Under the pieces are notes generated by a model that saw nothing but the letters and a program-made list of their open reading frames with translations, ran no database searches and was not told the origin of the DNA. DNA of 64,000 bases from Pithys albifrons albifrons. Lineage: Eukaryota > Chordata > Aves > Passeriformes > Thamnophilidae. The position numbers were made by a program, and so were the translations under genes. The stretch is taken from the NCBI RefSeq assembly GCF_047495875.1, contig NC_092460.1, positions 10,592,520-10,656,519 of the forward strand. Direction: 5' to 3'. Below are positions 1 through 12,200 of the stretch, in pieces. Positions within the stretch are counted from its first letter, which is position 1; each line of letters starts with the position of its first letter.

Positions 1-1865
1 CAGACAAAGCTGACAGCAGAATAAGCAGATACAAACTCTGCTTTAATCAAGCATTTCTTCTAAATACCTTTGGATACCTAACTGTGGTACATTAGAAAAA
101 ACTCTTCCTTTAATAAAATGCCCACAAGAAAACGCTGAGTTTCACCAGAGAACCTGTTCCCAGCATAACCTGCTCAAGTCTAAAAAAAAAAAAAAAAAGA
201 AAAGAAAATGCTTTTGTGCATGTTTTGGACAGTCTTTGGGGATCCAATTCCCCATGGAAAAAAAATCACCTGGACCACATTAAGTGGACCCCCCATTCCT
301 ACACTCTTTATAGTGGTTTCTCTTCACTCCCCAGTCTCACCTGGAACAGTATTCAATTCCTCCTGGTCAATGCAAAATATTTCAGTGTTACATGTTCTCT
401 TTGCTTTAACTTAAATTCCCAAAAGCCCTGTTCCTTTAGTTTGTAAAATTAATAAATATGTCCCTCCATCCCCCTAAAAATCAAATCAAATCTAATCAAA
501 TCACGTTTTAACCCAATGATGAGCAAGGAGACTGAGGGCTCTAAGTCCACTACTGCTATTTAGTAACACGGGACAAGGGACTTTCATAGTCCTTTTGTCT
601 GTTCCTCCAACAGCAATGACACCCCCCTCTCCCCCAAATAAATAAATAAAGCAAATCCTGGTTACTGAACTTGGAAAAGCATTTTTGAGATACATGGATG
701 AAAAGCACCTGTTTGCTGTGTGCTATTATTATCATCATCATCATTACTATTATTATTAACAACATGCTTGTTATCAATACCGGTTCACCAGGTGAGTGGT
801 TTTGTTCTTTCTGTCAGGAATGACCTGGTTTGCATTCACTTCTGAACTGTCAAGAGTCCAGAAGTGATTCTTTTATTTTTCTGCCCCAAACAAAAGGCCA
901 AATGAGGAAGTGAACATCTGAAGCACCCAGAGGGCAGGTGCTGCTTTTCCCCTCTTGGCTCCTCAGTGCTCATCCTGTTGCCTGGGGTCAGGCTGCCATC
1001 CCAGTTTGCAGAATTCAAGTTTACACCAGTGCCACTGCATCAAAATATGCTTTGCTGGAAAATGCAGGAGCAGGTGCTCAACCTCCCTGCTCATGCAGAA
1101 ACAGCAGGCATTTCATTCAGGTAAAAAACCCCCAAACATCTAAAAAAATAATAAAAAACCCCCGAACCATGTCAAATCCTGCAAAAGCCTTCCTTAAGTC
1201 CTTCTCTGTTGGTGTGACAGGATCCCAACACCGTCAGGGACGGCTGCAAGGCTTTTCACACCCAACTTCTCTGCTTCTCTTGAAAACTCTCTGCCCAGCT
1301 GTTTGGCCATATCCTTATTCAGGGACTGTGATAAAGAAAACTGTACCCACTCCCTAAAGTGACCCTGACACCTGTCGTTTACCACAATTGAACCAGAGGG
1401 TGGAAATACTACACCTTTGAAAATTCTCTTGAAACAGCATTTAAAAAAAAAATCTTATCTCTCAACAGAGCTCCTTTTGTGTGTTCTGTAGGTTACCCTG
1501 CTCCCAACCATACCAGCACCTAACATTTCTTTCTGAGACTTGAATGTATTGCTGGTAAGACAATCAATTCAAGTGGTAAGGTGTATAATATTTAGAGATA
1601 AAGATATATATATTTAAAAAAACCAATAATAGTAAATTCCTGTAATATGTCTAGTCTGATATGAAAGCTCTCCCTCTACAGAGAGACGTCTGCTGTGATT
1701 ACCTTACAAAATATTAAAAAAAAAAACACACACAAAAAATAACTTTCTCTGTGAGAAATAAAAATAAATCCTAGTGCAAATATAAAGCTCTGTAAACCTG
1801 GTCCTATGAGAATCTATGGTTAGTAAACGGCAGTTAAAGCAGGTTTATCCTCTCACAGAGAGAGC
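1..1865 (-). other. SLC6A6: SLC6A6 3' untranslated region (possibly continuing beyond the left edge)
   Basis: This lies directly after the TGA stop and has no coding potential. It holds simple-sequence tracts: a 17-A run at 182-198, (AATCA)n near 477-503, (AAAT)n near 636-650, and TAT/CAT triplets at 724-757. Read on the minus strand, 1753-1772 gives an AU-rich stretch with ATTTATTTTTATTT, resembling an AU-rich instability element. Possible poly(A) signals on this strand are AATAAA at 872-877 and ATTAAA at 109-114 and 42-47, so the true end is uncertain. Mammalian SLC6A6 has a multi-kilobase 3' UTR, so the end may lie outside the window. Confidence 0.7.
872..877 (-). terminator. Candidate poly(A) signal AATAAA in the SLC6A6 3' UTR
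   Basis: The plus strand reads tttatt here, that is AATAAA for the gene, about 990 nt after the stop codon. It is the only canonical hexamer on this strand between the stop and the left edge. No clear GU-rich downstream element follows. An 8-bp inverted repeat (CACTTCTG at 837-844, CAGAAGTG at 859-866) sits just past it in the direction of transcription. The weaker ATTAAA hexamers at 109-114 and 42-47 are alternatives. Confidence 0.3.
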
Positions 1866-2006
1866 TCACATCATGGTTTCCACAATGATATGAGTTGGCT
1901 TGATCAATCCGCCATTTGAAGTTCCATTGGGGCAGAAGGGGGTGCCACTCTCTGTTTCTTTGGACCATCGATTCACTTCCTTGGGGGCAGCCACTGCCTT
2001 TATCCT
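1866..2006 (-). CDS. SLC6A6: SLC6A6 last coding exon, cytosolic C-terminal tail (residues 575-620)
   Basis: The acceptor is cag at 2009-2007 behind a T-rich tract (cttttttctttcag). The exon opens AGG ATA AAG in frame 0 and runs 46 codons to TGA at 1868-1866. It encodes the intracellular C-terminal tail, with VNRW near its start and the conserved end GGLIKPTHIIVETMM. The middle (residues about 588-605) is the part most unlike the mammalian tail as I remember it; the last ten residues are unchanged, suggesting a constrained trafficking or partner-binding signal. Confidence 0.95.
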   Translation of the reverse strand, partial: RIKAVAAPKEVNRWSKETESGTPFCPNGTSNGGLIKPTHIIVETMM

Positions 2007-3445
2007 CTGAAAGAAAAAAGGAAAGCAGAGGTGAGGCGACCAAGAGTCCTCTGTGTCTCCATGTGCGGGATGGAGGATGCAGGAATCCAGGGGCAGGAAT
2101 AGCATTGTCAGGGATGCGCGTACACCCCGTGGGTCTGCATGAACATGGGGATCTGTGGAGAAACCCCTCAAACTTCTGAACAGCTGCAGAGCCTAACTTG
2201 ATGCAGGAAGTCAGATAGGAGAGGAAATTCCCAGTGTATTCCAGCACCCTGCACACAGTGCTGCTGCTGCTCCTCAAATGATGTGTGTTCTCTTTCCTCA
2301 TTTAGAAAGAGCTCTGCCCATCAGCCCAGCCCTCACTGCCAAGTGGCAACTTCTTTCCTACATCTCAGTTCTCAAAGCAAGAACTAAATGGCATCTGACC
2401 AATGTTTACTCTTCTTTTCTTTCCTAATATGGTCTTTGAGCAAGGTTTTGGCTACTTCTAGAGTTGTCTCTCATGGTGACAATGGTGACTATGTAGGCAG
2501 GAAAATTAACACTTATGCCCTGGCCACAGCTGAAAAAGACCATTGACACTTGGACGAAAACAAATGCAAGTGTTTGCACTATGGGAAAAGTTTGGTTTGG
2601 GCAATTTTTTAAATTCTATTCTCTCATTTTTCCTAATCCAAAGTGTCCCACTTTCTCCTCCAAGAATAGCCTGGGCTGCATTTAAGACCATCTCATTAGG
2701 CAAAAACAAAACTAATCTGAAAACTTAGAAGAGAATTGCTAAGTTGCACAGTCTCTAAAAACTTCATACTGGAAGAAAAACAAATTAGGGGAACCCACAC
2801 TGAACTGTGAAGGGCAACAGATTGCCTGCAAATCCAAACCCAAGGGAATCTGCCAAGTCTGAATCAGACTCAGTTTTCCAAAGATCAGAACAATCTGGAT
2901 GCAGTGTTTCAATTTGAAATAAAATAAAAAGAAATTAAAAAAACTAAAAAGTGAAGCCCACTGGCGGGGGGGGGTTGGCTTCTATTTAGTGAAGGCCATG
3001 CCTGAGAGCCATGCTATCCCCAGGTGTATCCAAAATTCCCTGAAATTCAGCAAGCTTTTGTGTAACCAGGTTTTTTGACCCAGGTCTCTCTCCCTCTTGC
3101 TTTCTCTGTGATTTTCAGGATCATGCTTCCAAGTCCCTGCAGGCGGGAGAAGAGAGACCTGATACTCAGAAACATCCCAGTCCTGGACTGTTTGTCTGCA
3201 TGTGCAGGTAATGATTTGCCAAGCTGGAAAATGCACAAATGGGACACGAGTAAAATCACTTGTTTGTCTGAGGACAGAAGGCTTTGTGTTTGCTCTGTTT
3301 CTACTGTTTGCCCAAAGGGCAGGTGATCTTTAACAGTATTATTTGTCCTACACCTGGACAAGGTGGCAGTTTTCAAAGTATTATTTTCTATATAACAAAG
3401 TTAAAGCTCCCTTTCTCCCCTAAACAAACAAGTGGTTGCTCTTAC
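2007..3445 (-). other. SLC6A6: SLC6A6 intron 13
   Basis: GT-AG intron of 1439 bp, with donor GAG|GTAAG at 3446/3445. It contains a run of nine Gs at 2966-2974 on the plus strand. I see no coding exon, RNA gene or recognisable transposon. Confidence 0.85.
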
Positions 3446-3616
3446 CTCAATGAGTGACCCATCTGACTGAATGATGCGGATGACCATCACCATAGGGATG
3501 CAGATCATGGAGGAAAGGGCAAGAACCCAGCCCAGACCAATTGCCCAGTCTGGGTATGTGTAGACCTTGTTGTAGGTCAGGGGTTTGTACTTGGCCAAAG
3601 AAAAGATAAAGCACCC
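3446..3616 (-). CDS. SLC6A6: SLC6A6 coding exon, end of TM11 to TM12 (residues 518-574)
   Basis: 171 bp, exactly 57 codons, phase 0 at both ends. The acceptor is cacag|GGGTGC and the donor GAG|GTAAGA. It encodes [17 protein letters not shown], the last extracellular loop with [10 protein letters not shown], then TM12 (about residues 545-566), and the start of the C-terminal tail. The length and the [10 protein letters not shown] motif are typical of the SLC6 osmolyte/GABA subgroup. Confidence 0.96.
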
Positions 3617-4296
3617 CTGTGGATGAGAAAGCAAAACAAAGTGAGGCTCAAATAATGTCAGAAGCAATAGGACTCTGGTGCTACCACTGGCCCTGAGAAG
3701 ACAGGCAGTAAAAGGCAGAGCTGATGGATACCCTACATATTTTAAACCAATGGGGGAATTATTCTTCCATTTAAATAATTAAAAGAGCATCTGCATCTGT
3801 GTATAGCACCTGCTTCTTGACAACAGAGTGTTAAGAGATGGTGCTGAACAGCTGCAGTACGTTGCCTGCTCTTATTCAGGAATCAACAATTTGCTGTACA
3901 TTGCAAGGAGATTACCAGGATGTTCTTACCACCCAGTGAAATACTTCAAGCTGAGATCTGCCTCAGACTGCTCAAGGCTTTTTGTTACAATGGCATAGCA
4001 GTCCCATATCTGCTTTTTGGAGAGTGAATTTTCTCTTAATGACTGCAGTATTTTGTCAATTTTAAGAAAAAGACACTGAAACGTAGCCCACTGCCATGTG
4101 CACAGGCACAGTAGAGGGCTGCCGTGTTAACAGCTGTCATCTGAGAACATGATGACTTTGAGAAGAATGTTCAAGCCTCCAGATTGTCTTTGCAAATTGG
4201 CCTCTGAAGGCAACAGCCTTCTCTTGAGCAGAACTAGTAAGAGGTGGCTCAGCACTGCCATGCAGAAGATTTGAAAGAGCACAAGTCAGTACTCAC
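3617..4296 (-). other. SLC6A6: SLC6A6 intron 12
   Basis: GT-AG intron of 680 bp between codons 517 and 518 (phase 0), donor GTC|GTGAGT. Nothing else was recognised inside it. Confidence 0.85.
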
Positions 4297-4397
4297 GACA
4301 CAAAGAACTGGTGTGATCACAATCCAGCTCCATTTCATCCAGGGACCAGGTCTGTATCCAATCATATCCTCAATGGCATCATAAATATTATCAGCGC
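4297..4397 (-). CDS. SLC6A6: SLC6A6 coding exon, intracellular loop 5 and start of TM11 (residues 484-517)
   Basis: 101 bp, entering in phase 1 and leaving in phase 0. The acceptor is ctacag|GCGCTGAT. It encodes [20 protein letters not shown], the conserved loop before TM11, then [13 protein letters not shown] at the beginning of TM11. The donor GTC|GTGAGT is confirmed because the next exon begins in frame with GGG TGC TTT. Confidence 0.96.
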
Positions 4398-5295
4398 CTG
4401 TAGGAATTGAGCATATAAAAGCCTTGTAAGGACTGTAGGATTAAAGCTGCTTTCCTAGGCCTCCAAGGGGTATTTAAAGGGAAGATAGGGTGTCAGATGT
4501 ATTCTTCAAGTGCTTCTCACAGCTGTGAAGTCAAAAATTACTTTCTTGAGACACTCAGAGGTTGGGGGACTCTCTCATCCCACCCCTACCCTCATTATTC
4601 GGATGTAGGACTGCAATGCTAATCCCTCCTGCCTCCCTCATGCCACTGTCTCCTCTCTCTAAACTCTCAATGAACTTGGCAGAGGAATCACCACGGAAAG
4701 GAGTTGACAACAAACAGTGCACCCTGCTTCTACAGAAATCTGATGGGTGTAAAACAATGGCTTTGCTTGTTTGGCTTTTCTAAGGAGATGGAATACATGA
4801 ACAATCAGGGAAATGATTAGTTCTAACCAGCAATCAGGCAGCTACAGAGGCTACTGTCAGACCTTGATAGTTGGCACTGCCTAAAAATAATGGGGCAGAA
4901 CACACTCTTCTGTCAACCCTCTTTTTGTACTTTCTGTTTGGTTGGCTTTGCCCTGTGGACACTGCAGCCTTGAAAGGAAATTCTCTGAGAGACAAAGAGG
5001 AATTTTCATGGCTGGCCAAACCTTCAACTCTTACCTCTAAACTTAACACATGTAAGTGCTTAATTGTGCCTTTATTAATTAGCAATGGAAAAATACTCAA
5101 ATTTTGTGGAAAAACACTGGAAGCTGGCTTCATCCCAGATGCAGATTTGTCTCCAAGAGGTCAGGGCACTTTTATTTTAATGGCATGTGTCTGTTGCTGG
5201 GAAGAAGATTCTGGGGCGGCTGATGATTAAATATTTGGCCAGCAAAATTGTCACTGACTCATCAAAAGGTATCAGATGAAAGGAGTCTCACTTAC
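4398..5295 (-). other. SLC6A6: SLC6A6 intron 11
   Basis: GT-AG intron of 898 bp, phase 1, splitting Gly484. The open frame around 4871-5230 on the plus strand has no family resemblance and no splice context, and I treat it as chance. Nothing else was recognised. Confidence 0.85.
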
Positions 5296-5398
5296 CATAA
5301 ACCCAGGCTACAGCAATACATTCAAAGAATGCAACCCACAAAAGGCATACACCACTAGCTGCATAGTAGTCAAAGAGTTGAAAAACATACATGCCACC
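5296..5398 (-). CDS. SLC6A6: SLC6A6 coding exon, TM10 (residues 450-484)
   Basis: 103 bp, phase 0 in and phase 1 out, flanked by ttttacag and ATG|GTAAGT. It encodes [20 protein letters not shown] followed by [15 protein letters not shown], the TM10 signature shared by TauT, BGT1 and GAT proteins. It is almost identical to the mammalian protein as I know it. Confidence 0.97.
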
Positions 5399-6443
5399 CT
5401 GTAAAAGAGAGACATAACTGGTTAGAATCCAACAGAAAAAAAACCCAAATATTTCAGGCTCAGCTCCCAGTAACATCTATCAATGTATCTCAGTGACTGC
5501 TGTCTAATAAGAAGCAGAATCAAGCAAGTAGGTAAGTTAAATATTTGGCATTACCTTCCCCAGGGAATATGCATGTTTACTAGAGGAAGAATTTCAAACA
5601 AGGCAATGATTAAACCAAATTAAGCCACTTAGCATAATCTACTGACATACTTAAAAATCTTTCCTTCTTAGAAGTAGTTTAGGACAGGCATTTAAAGAAT
5701 CAAACTATATACAGAAACAATAGGTTGCTTCCTAACATCAACACCTCCAAAAGACTAAAAATCGAAGTTCAGTTCACCAGCAGGGTCTTCATTTATTATT
5801 TGAGGGAAAGGATGTTTTTCATGAGAATAGTTCATTTTTTGCTTTCTAACTCTCTTTATTTATACTCTGCTCTCACTACACTGAACTATAGATACCTGCA
5901 CTTTTACTTGAAAAACTGTTTGTTAGGCACCTCTGTTACAGGTGCTATTTTATCTCCCACATTCGTGCTCTTCCAGTTGTTTTTAAAACCTTGGATTTTA
6001 TTTTGGAGATAAATATCACAACAGTGCAGGCACTGGAACATATTCCTGTCTTGTTTACACTAGAATAAACACAGTGGTATTTAATTAATTTCAATCTGTG
6101 TAACTAAGATAAAAATCTCTTTCCCTGCATGCATTGGATGGATTCTTAATCTGTTTTGCTGAAGGTTTCCAAAGAGTTTCATCATTTAGAGCTAGATGTT
6201 AATATTCACACTCATGCTGATTGGTACCTGAGATCAGATGGCATGTAATGAGATTTCGTGTCTCTGTTCCTCTGACTGAATAGTGGGTGGATATATAGCT
6301 CCCTTTCAAAATGCTTTCAGATCTAGGGATGAAAGATGCTCTGTAGATCTAAAAAGCACTGCTCATCTGAGTGGCTAAATAGCTAAAACTGGCCTGAAAA
6401 ATGGCTAAAAAAGTAGTCGATTTCCAGCATTGGTGCTACTTAC
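5399..6443 (-). other. SLC6A6: SLC6A6 intron 10
   Basis: GT-AG intron of 1045 bp, phase 0, donor GAG|GTAAGT. It is AT-rich, with no repeat or exon recognised. Confidence 0.85.
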
Positions 6444-6581
6444 CTCAGTCACCATAGTTAGTCCCAGAAGATAGCTAAGGAAACACACTATAGCGATGAA
6501 GATTTCCCGTCGGTAACCCTTCCTTAGGAAGGATGGGTGCAGATCAACTAATGACGTGATCTGTCCTTCAACTTCAACAAA
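6444..6581 (-). CDS. SLC6A6: SLC6A6 coding exon, IL4 and TM9 (residues 404-449)
   Basis: 138 bp, 46 codons, phase 0 at both ends; acceptor ccctttag|TTTGTTGAA. It starts [16 protein letters not shown], which places Glu406, a reported taurine amino-group contact in TauT, at the expected position, then [16 protein letters not shown] into TM9 and ends GLTMVTE. Neutral-amino-acid-type paralogues lack this Glu, which supports the TauT identity. Confidence 0.96.
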
Positions 6582-9186
6582 CTAAAGGGGAAAACAACAG
6601 AAATAATATGACTTGAAGATTATCCACCATGCATTTCATCCAGGCTCCTACTTGAGCAAACCCTCCCCAGCAACACCCTACTGTACTCTGTGGCAAAATG
6701 CTGCTCTGAATAAATAAATTCAAAGCCATTCCATTGTAACCCAGAGGCTGAAGCATGAACGTAGTTTTCAGGTTGGAACAAGCTTTCAGAATTACTGTTT
6801 ATTTCCTTAGCAGCCTTATGAGCTACCAAAGGGGCCCTCTAAATGCAAGCCACAAGGATAAAAGAGGTTAATTTGATGACAGGAAGGCACTTATGTGGCT
6901 TTTATGTTGTTGCTGTTCCAGATGAATACAAGACGAATGCTACAAAAGGTGCAGAGAGAAAACATTCAAGGAAGTCCAAGCTAGGAGAGTACCTACCAGC
7001 CTTTTTTTGGTATGCCAGAAAACCTCACAGGTACTAGGTTAATTCCACAATTTGTGTTTGTTAGTGAATATACAGCCAAGGGAAAGGAGACTTTGTTGTG
7101 AAATAGCAGCTCTTCTTGACTGAACGGGCCTTTCAGGACATGTGAGCAGATTATCTCTGACTGAGGCTCTGGTTATTTCTGCAGCAATAATGGAGCTGTT
7201 CATACAGTCCCCATACAATGATTTGGAAAAGCATTTTCACTTGTAAATCAAAAATGAAGCTATGAGTAATGAGCTAAAAATCTTTATCTAGCTTCATAAT
7301 AACTGTATCTGTACTTATTTGCCTTTGCAAAACTGTATGTTTAAGATGTGTACCTTCAGTTAATGAAATAACTCAAACTGGATTTAAATAGAAGTTGAAA
7401 GTTAATCAAAAAACAGATGCATTTTGCCCACAGAAGAAAGTGACCACTGAAATTCCCCACATAGAGCCGAAGAAGGGATCTTTCAACTGATCTGTACATT
7501 CAACCTGGCAAGGTACAAAAGCACAAAGCTCACTCAAGACATGAGGTCTTCATGGAGGTATCCATCAAGGCTCCCTCTGTAAAATGATCTTCATTTTAAG
7601 TAGATACATCTTCTTATAACTAATAACTTACCACAGGGAGTCTATGAGACATAGACGATTTCAGAAAAAGCTGCCTTTTCCTACCCAGTACCTCTACTGC
7701 TCTTACAGTGCCCAAAAGTGGCCTGTAACAACTCTACCCTCTTCAACCAAGAGCTGAAGCTTTATTTTGGAAATAGACTGTCCAGCAAACAGATTTTGTC
7801 CTGTATCAGATTTTGTTGCCTCCTGTCTTGTTCCTTTGACTTTTGTAAAACTGGTTTTCTTTTTTAATGCAACCCTTTCCTTTGGACTGATTTGATCTGA
7901 AATTGCTCTGGCATTCCAGAAACCTGCTTGACTGCACTCCAAAAAACCAGAGGGGTGGAGAAGAGAAATTAAGCGCTCCAATTACTTTTAATCACTCTAC
8001 GCAGTGAGGAGCTTTTTAACATTACTAGACAGCTTCCAATTTGCATAAGCATAGGGTTGCTGAACCACAGCATTGGGTACTTTCACATTTACTTTGGAGC
8101 GATTGAAAGTTGCTCACTGGAGTTCAAAGATTAAGTCATAAAGAGCAATTTAGGGCAAATGAAATATAAAAAATGTAAGAGATTAAGTACACAACAATGG
8201 GGTAAAAATCCATTTACAGAGCTCTCCTCATGCAAGAGAGCATTTAGGCTACATAAACATTTCATCCTTACCATTTTTTTTTTAAATTTAATGACTTTCC
8301 ATTTCAGTGCACTAAACTTTGAATTTTGAATCTGTAGTTACTGCATAATCCCTGGTCACCCATGTTTCCTTGTAAGTGGACTATCTTGAAATGATTTACA
8401 GGTGCCTTGGCAGTATTTAGTCCAACATTCCTACAAGCAACCACTAGGAAAAATAACCTAACTTTCTTGGACTGAGCATTTTGATTTTTTCATGTTCACT
8501 GATTAATAGCAGTGTGTGCTATAAAATTAGTACAGCTGCAATGTGTGACCTGTTTGGAGGTACTGAGTGCATGCTGGTGACGTGAAAGTCAGCAGGATCC
8601 CACACTGTTCAGCACCTCCAAGCCCAAGGCCACCAAAAAAGGATGCAGCTTCATCCACTGACTGCTCATAAAGACACTGTACAAAACATTTTGGGCTTTT
8701 TGTATCTCACGACAGCTTCACTTTTCTTTTTTTTGGAACTTGGCAACTATCAAAACATGTATTTCTAGTAGTTATTAATTCTGAAAGTGTTTAAATGATG
8801 GTGTATGCACACTACAGGTGATTGCAATGGCACAAAGTACTCTGTGGAACTGACTGCTACAGATTTTTATGTTTTAAAATGATTAGGCTTTTCTTCAAAG
8901 CAAGAAAATACTGCACTGCAACCAAAATAGTGGTATTTTGTGGCCAGACTGGGACTGAAATTTAGGTTAGGGAGTACTGGCCTGGTCTTGTGGATTTCAC
9001 TAACTCCTTATGACAAGGAATAACTGAGCAATACCATATTATGAACTGACATTCAGATTCATCAAGTGCAGCTCCTCACTAAAAAGCAACCCAGATGAAT
9101 TCCTCTTAATCCATGCCTTAACTCAGCTTTTCTCAGTGAGCAGTGACAATACAATAAGCCACACATCCCCTACCCATCATACTAAC
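6582..9186 (-). other. SLC6A6: SLC6A6 intron 9
   Basis: GT-AG intron of 2605 bp, phase 0, donor CAG|GTTAGT. It is AT-rich with short homopolymers only. No exon, RNA gene or clear transposon was found. Confidence 0.8.
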
Positions 9187-9299
9187 CTGGCTATCCAGTC
9201 CAAGCAACAGAAGCATAATAAAAAAAAGGATTGCCCAAAAGGTGGGCAGTGGCATCATGGACACAGCTTTTGGATAGGCAATGAAGGCCAGGCCTGGAC
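9187..9299 (-). CDS. SLC6A6: SLC6A6 coding exon, end of EL4 and TM8 (residues 366-403)
   Basis: 113 bp, phase 1 in and phase 0 out, behind the acceptor ctttctctag. It encodes [19 protein letters not shown], the extracellular-loop-4 helix, and TM8 with LLLLGLDSQ. The Asp and Ser of GLDSQ are part of the conserved sodium-site region of SLC6 transporters. Confidence 0.97.
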
Positions 9300-12200
9300 C
9301 TAGAGAAAGAGAAAATAGGGAAGGGGAAAGGGAAGGGAAGAGAAATAGTAAGTATCAGCTCTTTGGTAAAAGTAGCCACCCTCAAATTCAGGAATGCCTG
9401 GTTCCGTTCAGATAAATCCAAACGCAGCTGGAAATACCAGAAGTGAAACAGTTTGGCTCTTTTATCTGAAATCGAAGCACGCATGACTACAGCAGAAACC
9501 ACAGGCAAACCCCCGAGGCCATTGCTAACAGATCACCAGTTTTAACATCTGTCTCAAACATGCCAATAATGGAGGTGTCCTATACCTGCCCTGCACGGAT
9601 ACAGGACAGTACTGGGGGCCGGGGAGAGAAGGGGTGACCCAGGGGAATGGTAGAATCCCACTGCTAGCCCACATGGTCATGATGAAGATGATAGTGATGA
9701 AACTCTTTTGCATGCAGGGAAGGGGACTCTGCTCCAAACATTTCCAGGGATCTTCACTAATGCAACCACTGCCTCCCCTCTGTATGCAACCTCCAAACCC
9801 AGCATCGCTTTTCTAAAGAAGGGTTTGCACTCCAGGAGTTTGCTCCTTTGCTTCTGCAAATGCTCACTGCTGCACTGAGTGGTCAGGCTACTCTTAATTT
9901 TATTAACTGGGGCTCCTGAAAAGAATTCCTCCTGCTGTTGGGAACTGCTGGGGTGTAAAATTACTCCGTGTAAAATTGCTTCCCCATGCTGTCACATCAT
10001 CTGCCCCTATCCAGCCAGTCTACTTGGACCTGCCATGGTGACACTGAGTATGAACACTAGCCCCAGCTGCAGGATGGATTCCAACAGACTAGGAGCACCA
10101 GTGGGGCTGGGGCTAAGTGCCCAGCTTTGCTGCTCTGGAAACCAAAGCCTTGTGTGTGAGGGCTTCTCTCTAGACTGGGTCTGGTCTGCGCCCTGGCCCA
10201 GATGGGATCTCACTCACACCCACACATGGAGCTCTTGCAGGCTCATCTCCAGAGGCACTCCCACCTGGAGCCAGGTTATGGGAGCTTTTGTGGAGAGAGC
10301 GCTCTCCACAAGTGGGAGACAGGAACACTGGCAGCCTGGCATTTACGGCAGGGGCTGAAGAAATTTTGTGAGGCTGACAAAAAATTCTGAGGGCAGATTT
10401 AAATTCAGATTAAAGCCAGGAATGCCTGGCTTGTCTGCTTGTGTACATTAAGGAGCCTTCAAAATTCTGGAAAATGCCAGTTATCAAGTGTACTCATGCA
10501 ATTTTCAATGGAAATCGTTGTTTGGTTTTTTTTAAACTGCTGCAGTGCAGGGCCAAAAAAATCTTATCTGATCTGTATAAAAAAAATTCTCTAACACTGC
10601 TCTTCCTACCTCCCACTTTTCCTTTTCAACAAGAAAGATGGAAAAAGAAGCAAGAGAAAGAGGTTAAAAAAGATGGCTTTTTTTTCAAACTAAAGAAGAT
10701 TTTAAGTTACTGAAAATATTTGAACAGAAATAAATACAAATTAGCCAACAATCAAACAACTAATTTTATTTAAAATGAAACACAACTAAGATTTTATACG
10801 ACATAAAATACCAAAAAATTGGTGCATGTCTCAGATTTTGGGGGCTTTGCTTTTTTCCCCCCTTAATTCAGTGGATACAGTAGATTTTCCCTGAGGGAGA
10901 ACTTCTACCAGATGGCATTTGCAGCTGATTTGTACAACTGATGAGACAGATGTAAAACTGCTCTCCTCAAAACTTGATGCAATTCTGTATGCTTTGGCCA
11001 GTGAAACTGTTCTTGCACTGTGATACCAACTAATATCAAGTGCCCTAAGCCTTGTGCTAGTTTTGATTTTCCTTTGAAACTAAGTGTTGAAATATAAAAA
11101 GTCCATGTGAAAGCAAATGTCCCTGGCAACTCCTCAACTGAAACATGAATAATCTAAAAATTGTATTTCATGTGAAACTCTGTTGTTTTGAAGGGTGTTT
11201 TGCAAAAGTGAAGCACTTGTGGCTGCTATTAAAAGTTGGTGAGGACTGCCATGATCCCAGCCCACACACTGGCCCTTTGCCATGGAGTGCTGTGGCACAG
11301 CTGGAGAGCTGCAGAGGCAGAGACCAGGGAGGCATTAGGAAACCCAAGGCACTATAGTCAGACCTGTTTAATCTGAATTATTTACAAATGGATTTTTTAA
11401 AAAAAAAACCAGCAAATCTTTTGCTGGTGTAACACTCCTACAAGTTGCATGGGTGGTCAAGTATTTCTTCCGGCCAAACAAAGGCTGAACAGATTACACA
11501 GGATCACTATGGTTTTGTTGACCCTCCACTGCTTTCCATTCTCTCTTTAAAGTAATTTCTGAAAAAAGTAAAAAGCTATTTATTAAAATCTCTGCTTTCA
11601 CTGAGAGGCCAAAGGAGTCTAAGTTAACATCTGTGTAAACCTGCTAAAGCCAATAAAGGCCAGAAGTGACCAGTGCTTTCATCAGGAGCCAGCCCTGGCT
11701 GACAAGTGTGTCCCACGCACATGGCACCAAGGCTGAACTTGGCACTGACAAAAAATGTGGCCATGAGACTCTGCTGTCAGCAAATTTGTTGATGTTCCTG
11801 TCCCTTGCAGGAGGGCGAACAAGGAAACAAATTGTGCCCTGGATAAGGCAGGAGGGATTTAACTCCCTGGGGGGAGAAGAAGGTCTCAGCCCTGTGGACA
11901 ACATCCTCTACCAAGAGCTACAGCCAAGTGGCAACTGCCCAGGGGAGCAGTTCTGATCTTGCATCACAAGTAACCAAAAGGAGGCAAGGCCAGAAAAGAG
12001 AAGCTCAAGTGCCTGCTGAAAGCCTCTGTGCTAAGAAGCAGTATTGAGGTAGCAGCAGCAACAAGAGTTTCCCCCACAGCCCCATGCAGGTCCTGGAACA
12101 CTCAGCCCAGGGGGACTCAGTGTCTTCGGTAGCTTTGCACTTATCTCTCTGAGAAAGGCAGCAAGGAAAAACATGGGAAGTGGTTCAGATAGTTTTGGAT

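Noticed and set aside
11408..11428. Perfect 9-bp hairpin considered as a small RNA precursor
   Set aside because: The stem is too short for a microRNA precursor and there is no further pairing outside it.
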